From Cephalotus follicularis (Eukaryota > Streptophyta > Magnoliopsida > Oxalidales > Cephalotaceae), in the NCBI GenBank assembly GCA_001972305.1, contig BDDD01006683.1:1-64000 (forward strand): a stretch of 64,000 nt of DNA, in the 5' to 3' direction. The notes beneath the pieces are model-generated. The model had not been told where the DNA came from and did no database searches. It was given only the letters and a program-made list of their open reading frames with translations. Within the stretch, counting starts at the first letter, position 1, and the number at the start of each line of letters is the position of its first letter. This document shows positions 20,829-31,845 of the stretch, in pieces. Position numbers and translations under genes: made by a program.

Positions 20829-21852
20829 AGTTGAGTCAGCATCTATTTCAGTTTTAATATATGACAACCATAACACTTGGTCTTTAGTGTTTATGGTTCC
20901 TCCCACTATTCTAATCGTATCCCATACCCCCATATGGAATTCGAGAAGTCCAACTTCCTAGTGGGGATTGGAATCCATCGCAATCATATTATAACCTCAG
21001 CTAGGATATGACAAACTATAATATATCCAATGGGTAGGCTTTCTTGCCAATTTGTATCCAATACAAGATCCAATGATAGTATTCGGCCTTAGATTCAATA
21101 TGGCCTCAGCTAGGGCATGACAAACCATCAGAATCTTGATAAGTTCAGTACCCACAATTTTCATTGGAATGCACTAGTTTTAACACCCACACGTAGGTGT
21201 GCCAAGTGCTAAAACATAGCCACCCTTTGCGGTGCCCAACACCGATGTTGACATAATATCCACAAGTCATCAGCCTCAACTAGGGCATGATAAACCAATA
21301 ACCTAGGAACACTACTCAACGAAAATTGTGGAAGGCCAAAAGTTGAGTCAGCATCTATTTCAGTTTTAATATATGACAACCATAACACTTGGTCTTTAGT
21401 GTTTATGGTTCCTCCCACTATTCTAATCGTATCCCATACCCCCATATGGAATTCGAGAAGTCCAACTTCCTAGTGGGGATTGGAATCCATCGCAATCATA
21501 TTATAACCTCAGCTAGGATATGACAAACTATAATATATCCAATGGGTAGGCTTTCTTGCCAATTTGTATCCAATACAAGATCCAATGATAGTATTCGGCC
21601 TTAGATTCAATATGGCCTCAGCTAGGGCATGACAAACCATCAGAATCTTGATAAGTTCAGTACCCACAATTTTCATTGGAATGCACTAGTTTTAACACCC
21701 ACACGTAGGTGTGCCAAGTGCTAAAACATAGCCACCCTTTGCGGTGCCCAACACCGATGTTGACATAATATCCACAAGTCATCAGCCTCAACTAGGGCAT
21801 GATAAACCAATAACCTAGGAACACTACTCAACGAAAATTGTGGAAGGCCACG
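20829..21852. repeat. perfect 512-bp tandem duplication in the copia leader
   Basis: Copy 1 runs from about 20829 to 21340 and copy 2 from 21341 to 21852; every position I compared is identical. Each unit contains three degenerate words 'cctcagctagg[ag][ct]atgacaaac' (in unit 1 near 20995, 21110 and 21270). The unit is non-coding and lies between the primer-binding site and gag. Confidence 0.92.
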
Positions 21853-23085
21853 GAGAACCACTCCATGGGTTCCTACGTTAAGACTTATTATTAAAGTGAG
21901 GGAATTTGCGGTCTCAAGTTTTAAATACCGAGCCATTAATTAATTTATTGGTTGTATTAGCCAATTCCAATTAATTACGGCTTAGCATGCAAGATGTGTA
22001 CCTTATGCACCTTGGACATATTTCTAAAATATGTCAATGGATTGGCAAGGACATTAGTAGTAATGACTTGAGGCCAAAGTCACTACTAGGTCTTCCTAGG
22101 TGTAAAGATTTAAATTTATTTATTACAACAATAACCATGCATACATGGCCTTCAAAAGTCTTGTACTCCATTTCTCCTTTCCTCCATCTCTCCTTGTAAG
22201 GACTTCATTTACATAAAAGTACTTTACATTTTGAAAAGAAAATTACATTTAAAAAGTACAAGGAGAAATAACAAAAGTAAGAAAAAAATAAATGGTGCAC
22301 GCAGGCACCTTATTACAGACCTTTAAAAATAATAAATAAATAATATTCATCCACACATAGAAAACCATAAACTAGGTCAGTGTCCTTTTCCGGACCATCC
22401 ATTGTGCATAAGACTTATATAATATCCAATATTATAAAACACAAATAAAACAAATACCATAAATAATAACCAATTATTCAATTTAATTCAAGGATTGTTA
22501 ACTGATCAAACTCCCACTAAATCAAGCAATGATTTTTGATTTTCTAAGTGCCAAAATGTATAAAATCTAATTTTATTAAAAACAGTTTTTTTTTATAAAG
22601 ACGTCGACGCTTCCTAGAATGCGTCGACGCATTTCACGAAAACTGTTGAAAAAGGCGTCGACGTTTATCAACAACATCGATGCGTTTCCTGGGGATAGAT
22701 GAACAAGACATTGATGCGTTTCAAGAGCATCGACGTGTTTCACGAGAAAATGAACAAGACATCGACGTCTATCAAGAACGTCGACGTCTATAACCCCCTG
22801 GGCAGTTTCTGCATTTCGAAAAATGCAGAAAATAATGGTTTAGACTTTGGCATTCTAATCTGGCAATCCAAATTGCACTATGCATGTTCCAAACATAATT
22901 CTAAACACATTATATCAAAATCACCAGGTCTTAAACACAATGAAATCCAATTTCATGCAATTTTCACTAAGACACTTTGAAAAACTAGTTTGATCATAAA
23001 ACACATCCATTAATTAAACCGTTAATTAGTTCATCATCTAAGGCATATATTCAATCAAGGATGATGTAGGACGCTCTGATACCAC
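21853..23085 (-). promoter_or_regulatory. copia 5' leader and primer-binding site
   Basis: This is a non-coding leader of the minus-strand copia element. Its upstream end holds the complement of TGGTATCAGAGC (about 23072-23083), one base from the LTR, matching the initiator-Met tRNA primer. At 22595-22795 is another palindrome array, including the perfect 16-bp palindrome AATGCGTCGACGCATT (22618-22633). No gene is seen. Confidence 0.75.
22595..22795. repeat. GTCGAC-centred palindrome array in copia leader
   Basis: The words include gacgtcgacgcttc, atgcgtcgacgcattt, ggcgtcgacgttta, acatcgatgcgttt, gcatcgacgtgttt, acatcgacgtcta and aacgtcgacgtcta. Spacing is about 20-25 bp and orientation alternates. 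This array lies outside the LTR, next to the primer-binding site. Confidence 0.85.
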
Positions 23086-25309
23086 TGTTGGAAACGGATA
23101 AACCAAATCCAGAGCCAAAAACGGACTAAGGCATATAGGGTGTAAAACAAAACAAAATCATACAAAATGGCAGCGAAAAAACACCCAATAAAATCTAAAA
23201 ACAGTCTATAAGGCATATCCACGGACCACATGGATCACCATATCATCACATTGATCGAATTGGTGTCACCATGGCAAGCAATGGTGACACAAAAGCATGG
23301 CAATATGAGAAGGACCAAGAGATATACCAACGGTGTAGGCTCCTTCTTTCTTTGCCGCAACAAGCTTGAGTAGATTCCCTCTTTAATATTCTGCTAGTCA
23401 CTCCTTCTTTCTTTGCCGCAACACGCTTGAGTAGATTCCCTCTTTAATATTCTGCTAGTCACTGGAACAACAAGCAATCCAACCAGCAATAACAAAGAAC
23501 AAAGTGTATGAACTCTCTCTCTCACTCACTAAGCTTAGAAAAGGTAAATTGATATTGACCAATGAAGTCAGAAATCAATCCACCCTAGATAAGCTCTTGC
23601 TTGGTGTATCACAGATGAAGGGAACACTCACAATCTGCAGAGAGAAATTCGACTTTCTCTTGCCCAGCAAAAACTCTACCACACCTTTACATTTTCTGCA
23701 GAAAATGCTTATCACTAGCCTACTCCTTCTCTCTCCCACTCTCCCATTCACTTAGAATCACGGTCCTCACTTCTAGGGAGTCTGTGACCATGATCCCCAC
23801 GTTCTGATAACATGCAAGAATGGGAGATGGCTGCTGGAAATGATAGAGAAAACGTGCCCACGAAGTGAGCTCGTGCATAGGTTGCACGTCCTGCTCAAAG
23901 ACGTCGACGCCTTCCAAAAGACATCGACGCTCATGCAATGTGACACTAAAAACATCGACGCTTTCTAAAAGACATCGACGTCTTTCAAAACGTTAAGCAT
24001 CGACGTCTTTCTAAAAGACGTCGAAGCTTTGTCTGGCAAGTGAAGCAATTAGAGTCTAACTCTTTTAGTGATCTCATGTACCCTTCGAATATTGGTTAAG
24101 TAAGATCAAGCATATGTGTTTCCACAAAATGCAAAATCCACATAACCGATATTTGACACCAAGACTTAATATGTCCAACATATTAAAGAACTAATCATTA
24201 TAAGGCAAGGACCCTTTAAAATCTTGGTTAAAACAAGAGGTGTTCATAAATTACCGAAATACCCCAAGGGACTGGTTTAGCCATTCTAAATGGTCCTTGA
24301 CCAATTTAAATGCTATTGGAATAATATCTAAATATTATCCAGATGGAAAAATTAATCTAATTAATTTTCCAATACACCTCATAAACCCAAGATTTTCTAA
24401 GTCGTCGGCTCACGTGTACTATAATCCCTTGTCATGCTTAGCCCCGATTGAGGTCTAGGGTAAGGATATGTGTCAACCCTAGATAATACCTCAATGGCAA
24501 AAATATGTGATCATTACTAGGACCTTTGGTAAACTCTCCAGAAATATAATTTCCAGTCTACCTCAACCTTGGACAAGGATTTCATAAGTCCAAAGTATAA
24601 TCAGACCATAATAGGGCCGATCACCTTCGCTCAGGTGTGACAATCCCTTATTGCGCACTCACTTATATTCGTATAGATTCGATCATACCCAAAGATCACC
24701 CGATTGCCAGCCTGCGTAAGGAATGGGTAAGGTGGAGATTAAAGCATAACCGTCTCCATACAATATAGAGTAGTCGATCAGGTCTTAGGGTCAGACGAGT
24801 TTGAGAACTCGCTAAGTGATGATCACTTATACACAACCGCAACAAGTAGGAGTCACTACTGACACGAGAATAGCGACTATCCAAATAGTGTCTCCTACGC
24901 GGGTCCTGTTTAGTGTACACGCTCCCAGCGCCCACCCCGTATTTGCCCTAGTGTCCAACACAGATGGTAGTGAGAGAATCCATCATCCAATTCCATGAGC
25001 AGACAACATACGCGTAAGTCTATCGGGTTCACTAATGCCCACAAAGTGAACCTATGACTTGGAACAAATTTGACATAAGGAATAAGGTAACCAGTATCAC
25101 AGCCTCCATGCCAGGCATCCAACCTTATGTCAGGGCATCACAAGTATAAGTAGGTAATTAATAAACTACTTCAATTAAGTGATAAAATACAAGTGATATA
25201 GCCATAACAAATTAACACACATCATATATAAGAAATAAGATTGTTTCATACAAGAATAGATATAAAATGACAATCCATCCAATGGCTTGTCGGGTCACTA
25301 TATCTAACA
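23086..25309 (-). repeat. 5' LTR (2224 bp) of the copia element at 17106-25309
   Basis: It runs from TGTTGGAAAC to TCTAACA. Compared with the left copy it contains an additional 61-bp direct duplication (about 23340-23461, unit tccttctttctttgccgcaa...tgctagtcac). The palindrome array lies at 23895-24035. Apparent open frames inside it (for example near 24700-25120) have no protein signature. Confidence 0.85.
23895..24035. repeat. GACGTCGACGCCTT motif array in copia 5' LTR
   Basis: This is the counterpart of the array at 17855-17990, with the same seven words in the same order and a few base differences. Confidence 0.85.
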
Positions 25310-25314
25310 GACAG

Positions 25315-26345
25315 AGCAGTATCAAAGAAGAGATCTAGGTGGGAAGAGGAGCAAGCACGACTCTGCGCAAACTGAGTCTTCAAGGGCCACTTAGAGACGT
25401 AGGGGATTAGCCCTTACTAGTAGTCGATCCCCCTTGGGGGGAAGTTCTCAGTTCAGGAAGCCCGAGAGCCGGAGGGTTGCTGGACAGTGACCAACTCCGA
25501 CCTAGCCTGTGTGCAGTACACCTGGGAGGCCGCAACGGAGCAAACAACAAATTGGAATTAGAGGTACTACATCCTGTCACAGTTTTCCTCCATGTCCCGA
25601 TTATGGGCTCTCCTATCTTGGGGAGTGTCGACGTAGGACCCATACCTGATTTGGATGTGGTCAGTCTGGACACTTTTTACGAGATTGCCTTCAGGCAGGC
25701 CTTAGTGTGAGTTCAATTATGAGGATAACAGTGTCAGTAGGGTTGAGTTCAGGTAGAGGGTCAGGACAGCTGAGTCAACAGGCCTCAGTGCAGAGATCGA
25801 CCTCAATAGCTTAACAAGCCAACAAATCAAGGATGGTAGTAGTAGACAGTAGGGTTAGTTGGGTAGACCGCGGATGCAGACTAGAGAATATGATATGTCG
25901 TAGGATCAGGCTCAGACTGTATGTGATGTGGTAGTAGGTATGGTTTCTATTTTTCGCAGAGATGCCCATGTTTTGATTCATGCATGATGTACCTTATGTA
26001 TTGCATGCATTGTGCATTCATGTTGATAGAGAGTTGGGACATCAAGATCACAACGTAGTTGTGGCCACTCCCTTAGGTCTATCTATGATTGTTGATAAGA
26101 GTATTTCGGGGTTGTAGAATATGGCTTAGAGATCAGAAGCTTTCAACAGATTTAATGCCACTTGTGGTCCCAGATTTTGATACCATCCTCGGTATTGATT
26201 GGCTGATAGCCCATTAGGCATCGATCGATTGTTTTAGGAAAGTTGTTTCTTTACATCGACCTAACGGGACAGAGTTGGAGTTAGTCGGTGAGCACCGTAT
26301 TTTTCCAACTTGTGTTATATCAGCGTTGTCAGCCAGGAAATGGTT
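25315..26345 (+). pseudogene. gypsy gag end and protease relic
   Basis: From 25315 the gypsy reading resumes after the copia insertion ('agcagtatcaaagaagag'). A degraded nucleocapsid zone follows. The protease is recognisable at about 26130-26340 by PLVVPDFDTILGIDWLIAH and SIDCFRKVV, the LP..FD.ILG.DWL signature. It is a decayed part of the 16150-27903 element. Confidence 0.7.
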
Positions 26346-26359
26346 TAGGTAGGGTTGTT

Positions 26360-27290
26360 ACAGATTTTTGGCACATGTGTATAATAAGAGGATCTCTGGG
26401 CCGAAGTTAGAGGATATACCAATTGTTGGTGAGTTCTTGAATGTCTTTCCGGAGGATTTGCCAGGTTTGCCACCAGATAGGGTCATTGAGTTCTTTGTAG
26501 ACCTGGCACATAGCACAACCCCTGTATCCCTTACACGTTACTGGATAGCACTAGCTGAGCTTGTGGAGCTCAAGACTCAACTATAGGAGTTGATAAAGAA
26601 GGGATTTATCAGACTTATCAGTTCACCTTGGGGTGCGCCAGTTCCATTTTTGAGGAAGAAGGAAGGGACTCTCCATCTGTGCATAGATGACATGCAGCTG
26701 AATAAGGTCATGATACGTAAAAATACCCTATACCACATATCGATGACTTGTTTGATCAGCTTCAAGAGGCTAGTCTCTTTTCGAAGATAAATCTTCGATC
26801 TAGTTACCATCCACTGTGGATTCGAGAAGAGGATATTCCGAAGACAGCTTTTTGGAACCATTATGGGCATTATGAGTTCCTAGTCATGCCGTTTTGGTTG
26901 ACTAATGCCCAGTAGCTTTTGTGGACTTGATGAATCGAGTCTTCAGGCCTTTTCTAGATAGATTTGTGGTTGTGTTTATCGATGATATCCTGTTGTAATC
27001 TCGGAGTGAGGAGGAGCATAGAGAGCATTTGAGGACTATATTGCAGACCCTACGGGATGAGCTTCTGTATTCCAAACTTAGCAAGTGTGAGTTTTGCCTA
27101 GATATAGTAGTATTCTTTGGGGCACAGAGTCTCGAGTTAGGGGATATGTGTAGAGCCTAAGAAGGTAGAGGCAGTGGTGAGTTGGGAGCGCCCTACGAGT
27201 GTCACACAGATTCGCAGTTTTCTAGGGTTGGCAAGCTGTTATTGTAGGTTTGTTGATGGGTTCTCCTTTTTAGTTGCTCCATTGACAAAG
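26360..27290 (+). pseudogene. gypsy reverse transcriptase relic
   Basis: The pre-RT block is EDIPIVGEFLNVFPEDLPGL plus PPDRVIEFFVDL, universal in chromoviruses. RT blocks follow: [40 protein letters not shown], and the region around 26960-27000 where the catalytic YxDD box (here within 'gtttatcgatgatatc') sits. The 'SVTQIRSFLGLASYY' type block is at about 27195-27250. RT copies element RNA into cDNA in virus-like particles. The domain is broken here. Confidence 0.85.
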
Positions 27291-27903
27291 CTAACAAGGG
27301 GTGAAATTTGAGTGGTCTTATGCCTGCGAGAAGAGTTTTCGGGAGCTTAAGACTCGTTTAGTATCGGCTACAGTCTTGACTCTTCCATCACCTGGTGGAG
27401 GTTATGTAATACATAGTGATACTTCACGAAAGGGTTTGGGTTGTGTACTAATGCAGAATGGGAAGGTAGTAGCTTATGCCTCTAAATAGCTAAAGAGACA
27501 TGAGTTGAACTATCCTACCCATGATCTTGAGTTAACAACAGTGGTTTCCGCTCTAAAGATTTGGAAACATTATCTGTATAGGGAGCAGTGTCAGATCTTT
27601 GCAGACCATCAGAGCATGAAGTACTTTTTTACGCAGAAGGAATTGAATCTGAGGCAGACATGGTAGATAAAGTTGATTAAAGATTACAACTGTACCATCG
27701 ATTATCATACGGGCAAAGCGAACGTGGTTACTGATGCCTTGAGTAGGAAGTCTTCAACCTCTCTTGCGTACTTGCAAACAGTCTATTTGTCCTTACTAGA
27801 GGATTTGAAGTCTCTACGGATTGACATGTTAGCCTATGATACAGGATTTGAGGTTGTAGCTCTGCCCATAGCCAGCTCAGTACAGTATAGCTCTGTCCAT
27901 CGG
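27291..27903 (+). pseudogene. gypsy RNase H and connection relic
   Basis: The blocks are EWSYACEKSFRELKTRLVSA, VIHSDTSRKGLGCVLMQNGK, VVAYASK, then [20 protein letters not shown] and [20 protein letters not shown] (catalytic D and E positions visible). The connection to integrase begins with YNCTIDYHTGKANVVTDALS. Sequence of this element stops at 27903, at the SIRE-like LTR. Confidence 0.88.
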
Positions 27904-29189
27904 TGACTCAATCATTACCCTTAATGAATTTAAATAATTGATTTTGATGATAACAAGAATGGTAAACAGAAATGATTGAGTCAATAATACACTAATGGTT
28001 AAACACTTAGTAACAAAAAGAAGAAAAAGACTTCAAATCTGCAAAGTACTGATATAAACCAATATAGTCGATGTTATTGCCAATAAAGTCGATGTGTTGG
28101 GTTTTCTTTGTGACTTGTGCAGGATGAAAGGATGAACACGGCGATGTCTTGAATAATTTAGTCAATGTTCAACATAAGTCAAGTCAAATCAAGGAGACTT
28201 AGTCGACATTTTAGCTCTATCAGTCGACGTAGAGATTTTTTTTTTGGCAGAGACTTTTTGAAAATAATGATGACACTTTTGATCAATTAAGGCTACGTGC
28301 TAGGAAAAATCAAGAACAAGTTGATGTATGGACCAATAACGGCGACGTTTTGAAAATATGCAATAACAAGTTGACGTCCAGACAAATAACGATGATGTTT
28401 TTATAGTCAAAGCTAAAGTCACAAGTGAGACAAGTCAACATTACATGACACATCAGAATTCAGTTGACGTTTTAGTCAATAAAATCGATGCCCTAGAGCT
28501 GATTTCAAGCTAACAGCTAGTTGACAAAAAACTGTAATCTTAGGATTCTTGTACATGCTCTTAACGACTACAAGATTGATTTTTCAGCTATAAAAAGTCT
28601 TCCCTCGACGTATTCTAGCATTAAGCAACAAGTAGAAACATCTTCTCAAAAGATTCAAGCAAATTTCTCAAGTTTCTCTCAAAATAGTTTAGTCACTCAA
28701 AAGAGTTTAAATCTTATTGTTTTGTAATCTAAATGATAAGAGTGAGTTTTAGTTACATACTTGACCTATTGTGATATCTTTTACATTGTAAAAAGCTACT
28801 GAAAACATCTACAATTGTAATCAAGAGTGGTGTGCTCTTGAAAGCCTCTAGGTGTGAGGTTGCTTAATGATTAGGTGAATCACTGAAGTATTAAGGTGTT
28901 TCGATTTGTACCTGGAAGTCAAATTGAGGACTGTATTGGGGAGGAATACTAGTGGAATCTCAAGGGGGAGCCTTCAGGAGTGGACGTAGGCAAAGAGATT
29001 GGCCGAACCACTATGAATCGTGTTTGCATCTCTATCATGAATCTCTTTTAATTTTCTGTTGGTGTGATTGAAAAATGCTTGATTAATCTTGTTCTTATAT
29101 TTCTTTAAATTCTTGGTAATTATTTTTCTTCTTCATCTTGGTTTAATTTGTTAAAATAAAAAAAAATCCTCATATCCATAGAACTCTCA
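27904..29189 (+). repeat. 5' LTR of the SIRE-like plus-strand element
   Basis: It starts TGACTCAATCATT and ends near GAACTCTCA, two bases before the primer-binding site. It matches 45725-46975 over most of its length, for example 'aaatctgca.agta.tga.ataaacca' and 'tgacttgtgcagga'. The palindrome-type array (agtcgatgttattgcc, agtcgacattttagc, agttgacgtccagac) spans about 28070-28495. Confidence 0.8.
28070..28495. repeat. degenerate GTCGACG array in SIRE-like 5' LTR
   Basis: About a dozen 'gtcgacgt'-derived words (gtcgatgtta, gtcgatgtgt, gtcgacattt, gtcgacgtag, gttgatgtatg, gttgacgtcc) occur, each spaced 20-45 bp and each next to 'caataa' or 'agtc'. The array is more degenerate than those in the other elements. 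Its counterpart is at 45815-46250. Confidence 0.7.
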
Positions 29190-29248
29190 ATTGGTATTAG
29201 AGCGGGTTACCTTATAATTCTTAATTATTAAAGGTACAAAAGATCATC

Positions 29249-30210
29249 ATGGATATGAATGAAAGTAATGGTGAGAGGATGTCCATCTCTAAACCTCCTT
29301 ATTTTGATGGTAATAACTATCGTCATTGAAAAGCTAAACTGACAATATTTATTTAAGCTATTCATTTTAAACTTTGGGATGTAATCATTGATGGACCTGA
29401 TTTTCTTACTATTACTACTAGTGGAAGTGGTAGAACTTTCAAACAAAGACACTTGTTTAATGATGATGATAGAAGAAAATTTCAATTGAATACTAAAGCA
29501 AAACATGTGATTATTTGTGTTTTAAATTCAAATGAATTTAATAGAATATCTTCTTGTTCTACTGCCAAAGAAATGGATAGATTTGAAGTTACTTATGAAG
29601 ATACCAAACAAGTAAAGGACGCTAAGGTTAATATGTTAACATGAGAATATGAAACGTTTTGCATGTGTAAAAATGAAACTATCTCAAGCATGTATATTCG
29701 TTTTACTAATATTATTAATTCTTTGCAAACACTTGATAAGACTTATTCTAATAGTAAATTGGTGAGAAAGATTCTTAGGTGTCTACCTAAAAGTTGGATG
29801 CCTAAAGTTACTGCAATTGAGGAAGCTAAGAATCTCAATGAACTATTACTAGAAGAACTACTTGGATTACTCATGACACATGAAATGACCATAAAGCTTC
29901 AAAATGAGGATGAAGAAAAATAGTTAAAAAAGAAGAAAATTATTGCCTTCGAATCTAAGGAATATAGTGATGAAGAAAGCGATGAATATTTGGCACTCGT
30001 CATAAGAAGATTCAAGAAATTTTTAGCAAGAATAAATTTGGTGGCAAAAATTTAAAAAAAAGGCAATCTTCCAAACAAGAACCAAAGAAGGAAGAACTAA
30101 CATGATTTGAATGCAACAAACCTGGACATTTTAAGAATGAATGTTCAAAACTAAAGAAGAAAGAGTATTTTAGAAAGAAGAAAGTTATGTTGGCTAATCT
30201 AGAGTGATAG
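29249..30210 (+). pseudogene. SIRE-type gag relic
   Basis: The start MDMNESNGERMSISKPPYFD, then the NNYRH and KLWDVIIDGPDFL blocks, are typical SIRE/Maximus gag. Later come IICVLNSNEFNRISSCSTAK, NETISSMYIRFTNIINSLQT and LGLLMTHEMTIKLQNEDEEK. A CX2CX4HX4C knuckle (CNKPGHFKNEC in part) lies near 30110-30140. The reading is interrupted and the copy is a fossil. Confidence 0.85.
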
Positions 30211-30334
30211 TGATGAATATAGTTTCGATGAAAAATCAAACAATGATGAAACTTATCTAGCTTTGATGGCTTTCGAAGATGAATATAAAAGTGACTTGAA
30301 GATGTGTTTAAAGGCATCTTAAAAAAACATGTTG

Positions 30335-30560
30335 GTATCTTGATAGCGGGTGCTCAAAACACATGACCGGTGACAAATATCTATTCGTCACTTTGGAACC
30401 TAAGAATGGAAGAGAAGTTACTTCTGGAGACAATGATAAAGGAAAGATTGTTGGTAAGAAGGCAATGTTTATGTTGTTGATTTGAACGATTTACATTCTC
30501 AAAATGCTAAATGCATTGTATCCATAAACGAGGATAGTTGGTTGTGACATAGGAGACTTG
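30335..30560 (+). pseudogene. SIRE-type protease relic
   Basis: CWYLDSGCSKHMTGDKYLF (active-site DSG) is followed by the GDNDKGKIVG block. It continues from gag on the plus strand and ends where the LINE piece begins. Confidence 0.8.
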
Positions 30561-30570
30561 GACACGTTAA

Positions 30571-31845
30571 TATTTTTTTTTAACAAGTTCAAAGTGTGTA
30601 TATTTATAACAAAATATACAGAGTACAAAATACACAAAATGGGTGGGGTGACTCTTGTTTATAAAAGCACAAGAGTGGCACAAAACATGAATAACATAAC
30701 CTGCTGGATACATTAGGCACAACTATGATCTATCACAACTTTAAGCCTGATATCGACAAGGCATTACAGAAAGAAAAATAAAAAAGCTATGAAATACAAT
30801 CTCAGTTACTAAAAAGCTACCCATATGCAAGGAAAAACCCAGGAGATGCTGCCACCAAATCCAAGTGGTAACAGCCTCTAACATGGACCAGACCCTGCCA
30901 AACTTGAGTGGAACCTGCAATAGAGTCACCCCTCTACGCCTACGTTACTACCACCTGCATAGCTGCTCACAAGTCTCATCGGCCAGCAAACTCCCGTCGC
31001 CATCCACATCAGCCTGGAAGCTGCATACCATGAGAAGCAGCAGCCTGAATGGAACCTGGATGTAGGAAGCAGCAAAGCTCCCAGCCCAGAAACTCGCATA
31101 ACAACACAAGGACCTGGGAGCAAAACCAAGTCCAGTGTTTCTGCACTCAAGTCACCACTCTGAACCTCCATTACCGCTAACTGCATCTCTGCTGAAAAGT
31201 GCATCAAACGTCTCGTAGCATCCACTATAGTCCGGAAGCTGCATAACCTGCCTGGACAAGTGATGCAACAACCTAAATGGAGCCTGCAAAAGAGACACCT
31301 TGCACCCACCAAAACAGGCCAACCACACTCCAGCTAACAGGTTTTTCCTGCTAGCAAAGACACAGCATCCTAAAAAACTAGCAAGGCCATGTGAAACAGC
31401 AACCTGTGAAGAAAGCACATCACACTAGTGTCCACGAATACTCGGCGTCTGTTGGGACGACTCACATTTATCCACCAGACCACAAACCCTGCCACCGAAA
31501 GTATGGCACAACCAAGGCCCCATCCGATTTACATCCCCCCACAGCGGGTAGGCCCTGGCTCCAATAACCTATCCGGAATCTACCACCTATTTGCAATAAT
31601 CTATGTTGGTTGGATTGTCCTCAATCACCATCAATCTCAGGCATTTGTATCGGATAGTGGAACAAATGCTATTATGAATAGAGATGTTGTCCTTGAACTC
31701 ATTCCTAAATATCTGGTTATTTCTCTCCATCCAGCAGTGGTACATGCAAGTTGCCAAGGCTATCTTGGTGATCCAAACCTTAAAATCTCTACCCCGCAGC
31801 CTTAGGATCGCCCACAGTGGTACATGCAAGTTCCCAAGGTTTTGT
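30571..31845 (-). mobile_element. LINE (L1-like) 3' end with poly(A) tail, minus strand
   Basis: A poly(T) run at about 30571-30580 is the poly(A) tail of a minus-strand element. About 1 kb of non-coding 3' UTR follows. At 31587-31800 the minus strand encodes WITKIALATCMYHCWMERNN and QIFRNEF, the W..R..R.F pattern at the C-terminus of plant LINE ORF2 (after the zf-RVT domain). The rest of ORF2 is absent, so it is a typical 5'-truncated LINE. A 'gtggtacatgcaagtt.ccaagg' segment occurs twice at its 5' side (about 31738 and 31816), marking a small duplication at the junction with copia integrase. No clear target duplication could be fixed. Confidence 0.7.

Larger units (their letters stand above)
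17106..25309 (-). mobile_element. Ty1/copia element inserted in gypsy gag, target duplication GACAG
   Basis: Both ends are exact. The left end is TGTTGGAAAC at 17106, the right end TATCTAACA at 25309, flanked by GACAG at 17101-17105 and 25310-25314. Minus-strand parts from the right: 5' LTR (23086-25309), primer-binding site (complement of gctctgatacca, about 23072-23083), a long leader with a perfect tandem duplication (20829-21852), gag, protease, integrase and the 3' LTR beginning at 17106. Shared LTR sequence differs by roughly 4-6 per cent by eye, suggesting about two million years. The copy is broken (several breaks). It is clearly younger than the gypsy copy it split. Confidence 0.9.
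16150..27903 (+). mobile_element. Ty3/gypsy remnant (chromovirus-like), split by a copia element
   Basis: Plus-strand order: LTR tail (16150-16251), primer-binding site (16257-16268), gag (about 16390-17105), an inserted copia element (17106-25309), then protease (about 25950-26340), RT (about 26370-27150) and RNase H (27301-27790). The right side ends abruptly at 27903, where the SIRE-like plus-strand copia starts; no integrase of this copy was found. The copy is old and broken in many places. Its LTR tail resembles what is missing from the LTR at 1351-4738, so the two may once have been one element. Confidence 0.8.

Noticed and set aside
24696-25122. Open frames in the 5' LTR of the copia element
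   Set aside because: Non-coding LTR sequence; frames are short and unlike any known family.
30926-31418. 128- and 88-codon minus-strand frames in the LINE 3' region
   Set aside because: They lie downstream of the ORF2 end in what should be 3' UTR and show no conserved domain.
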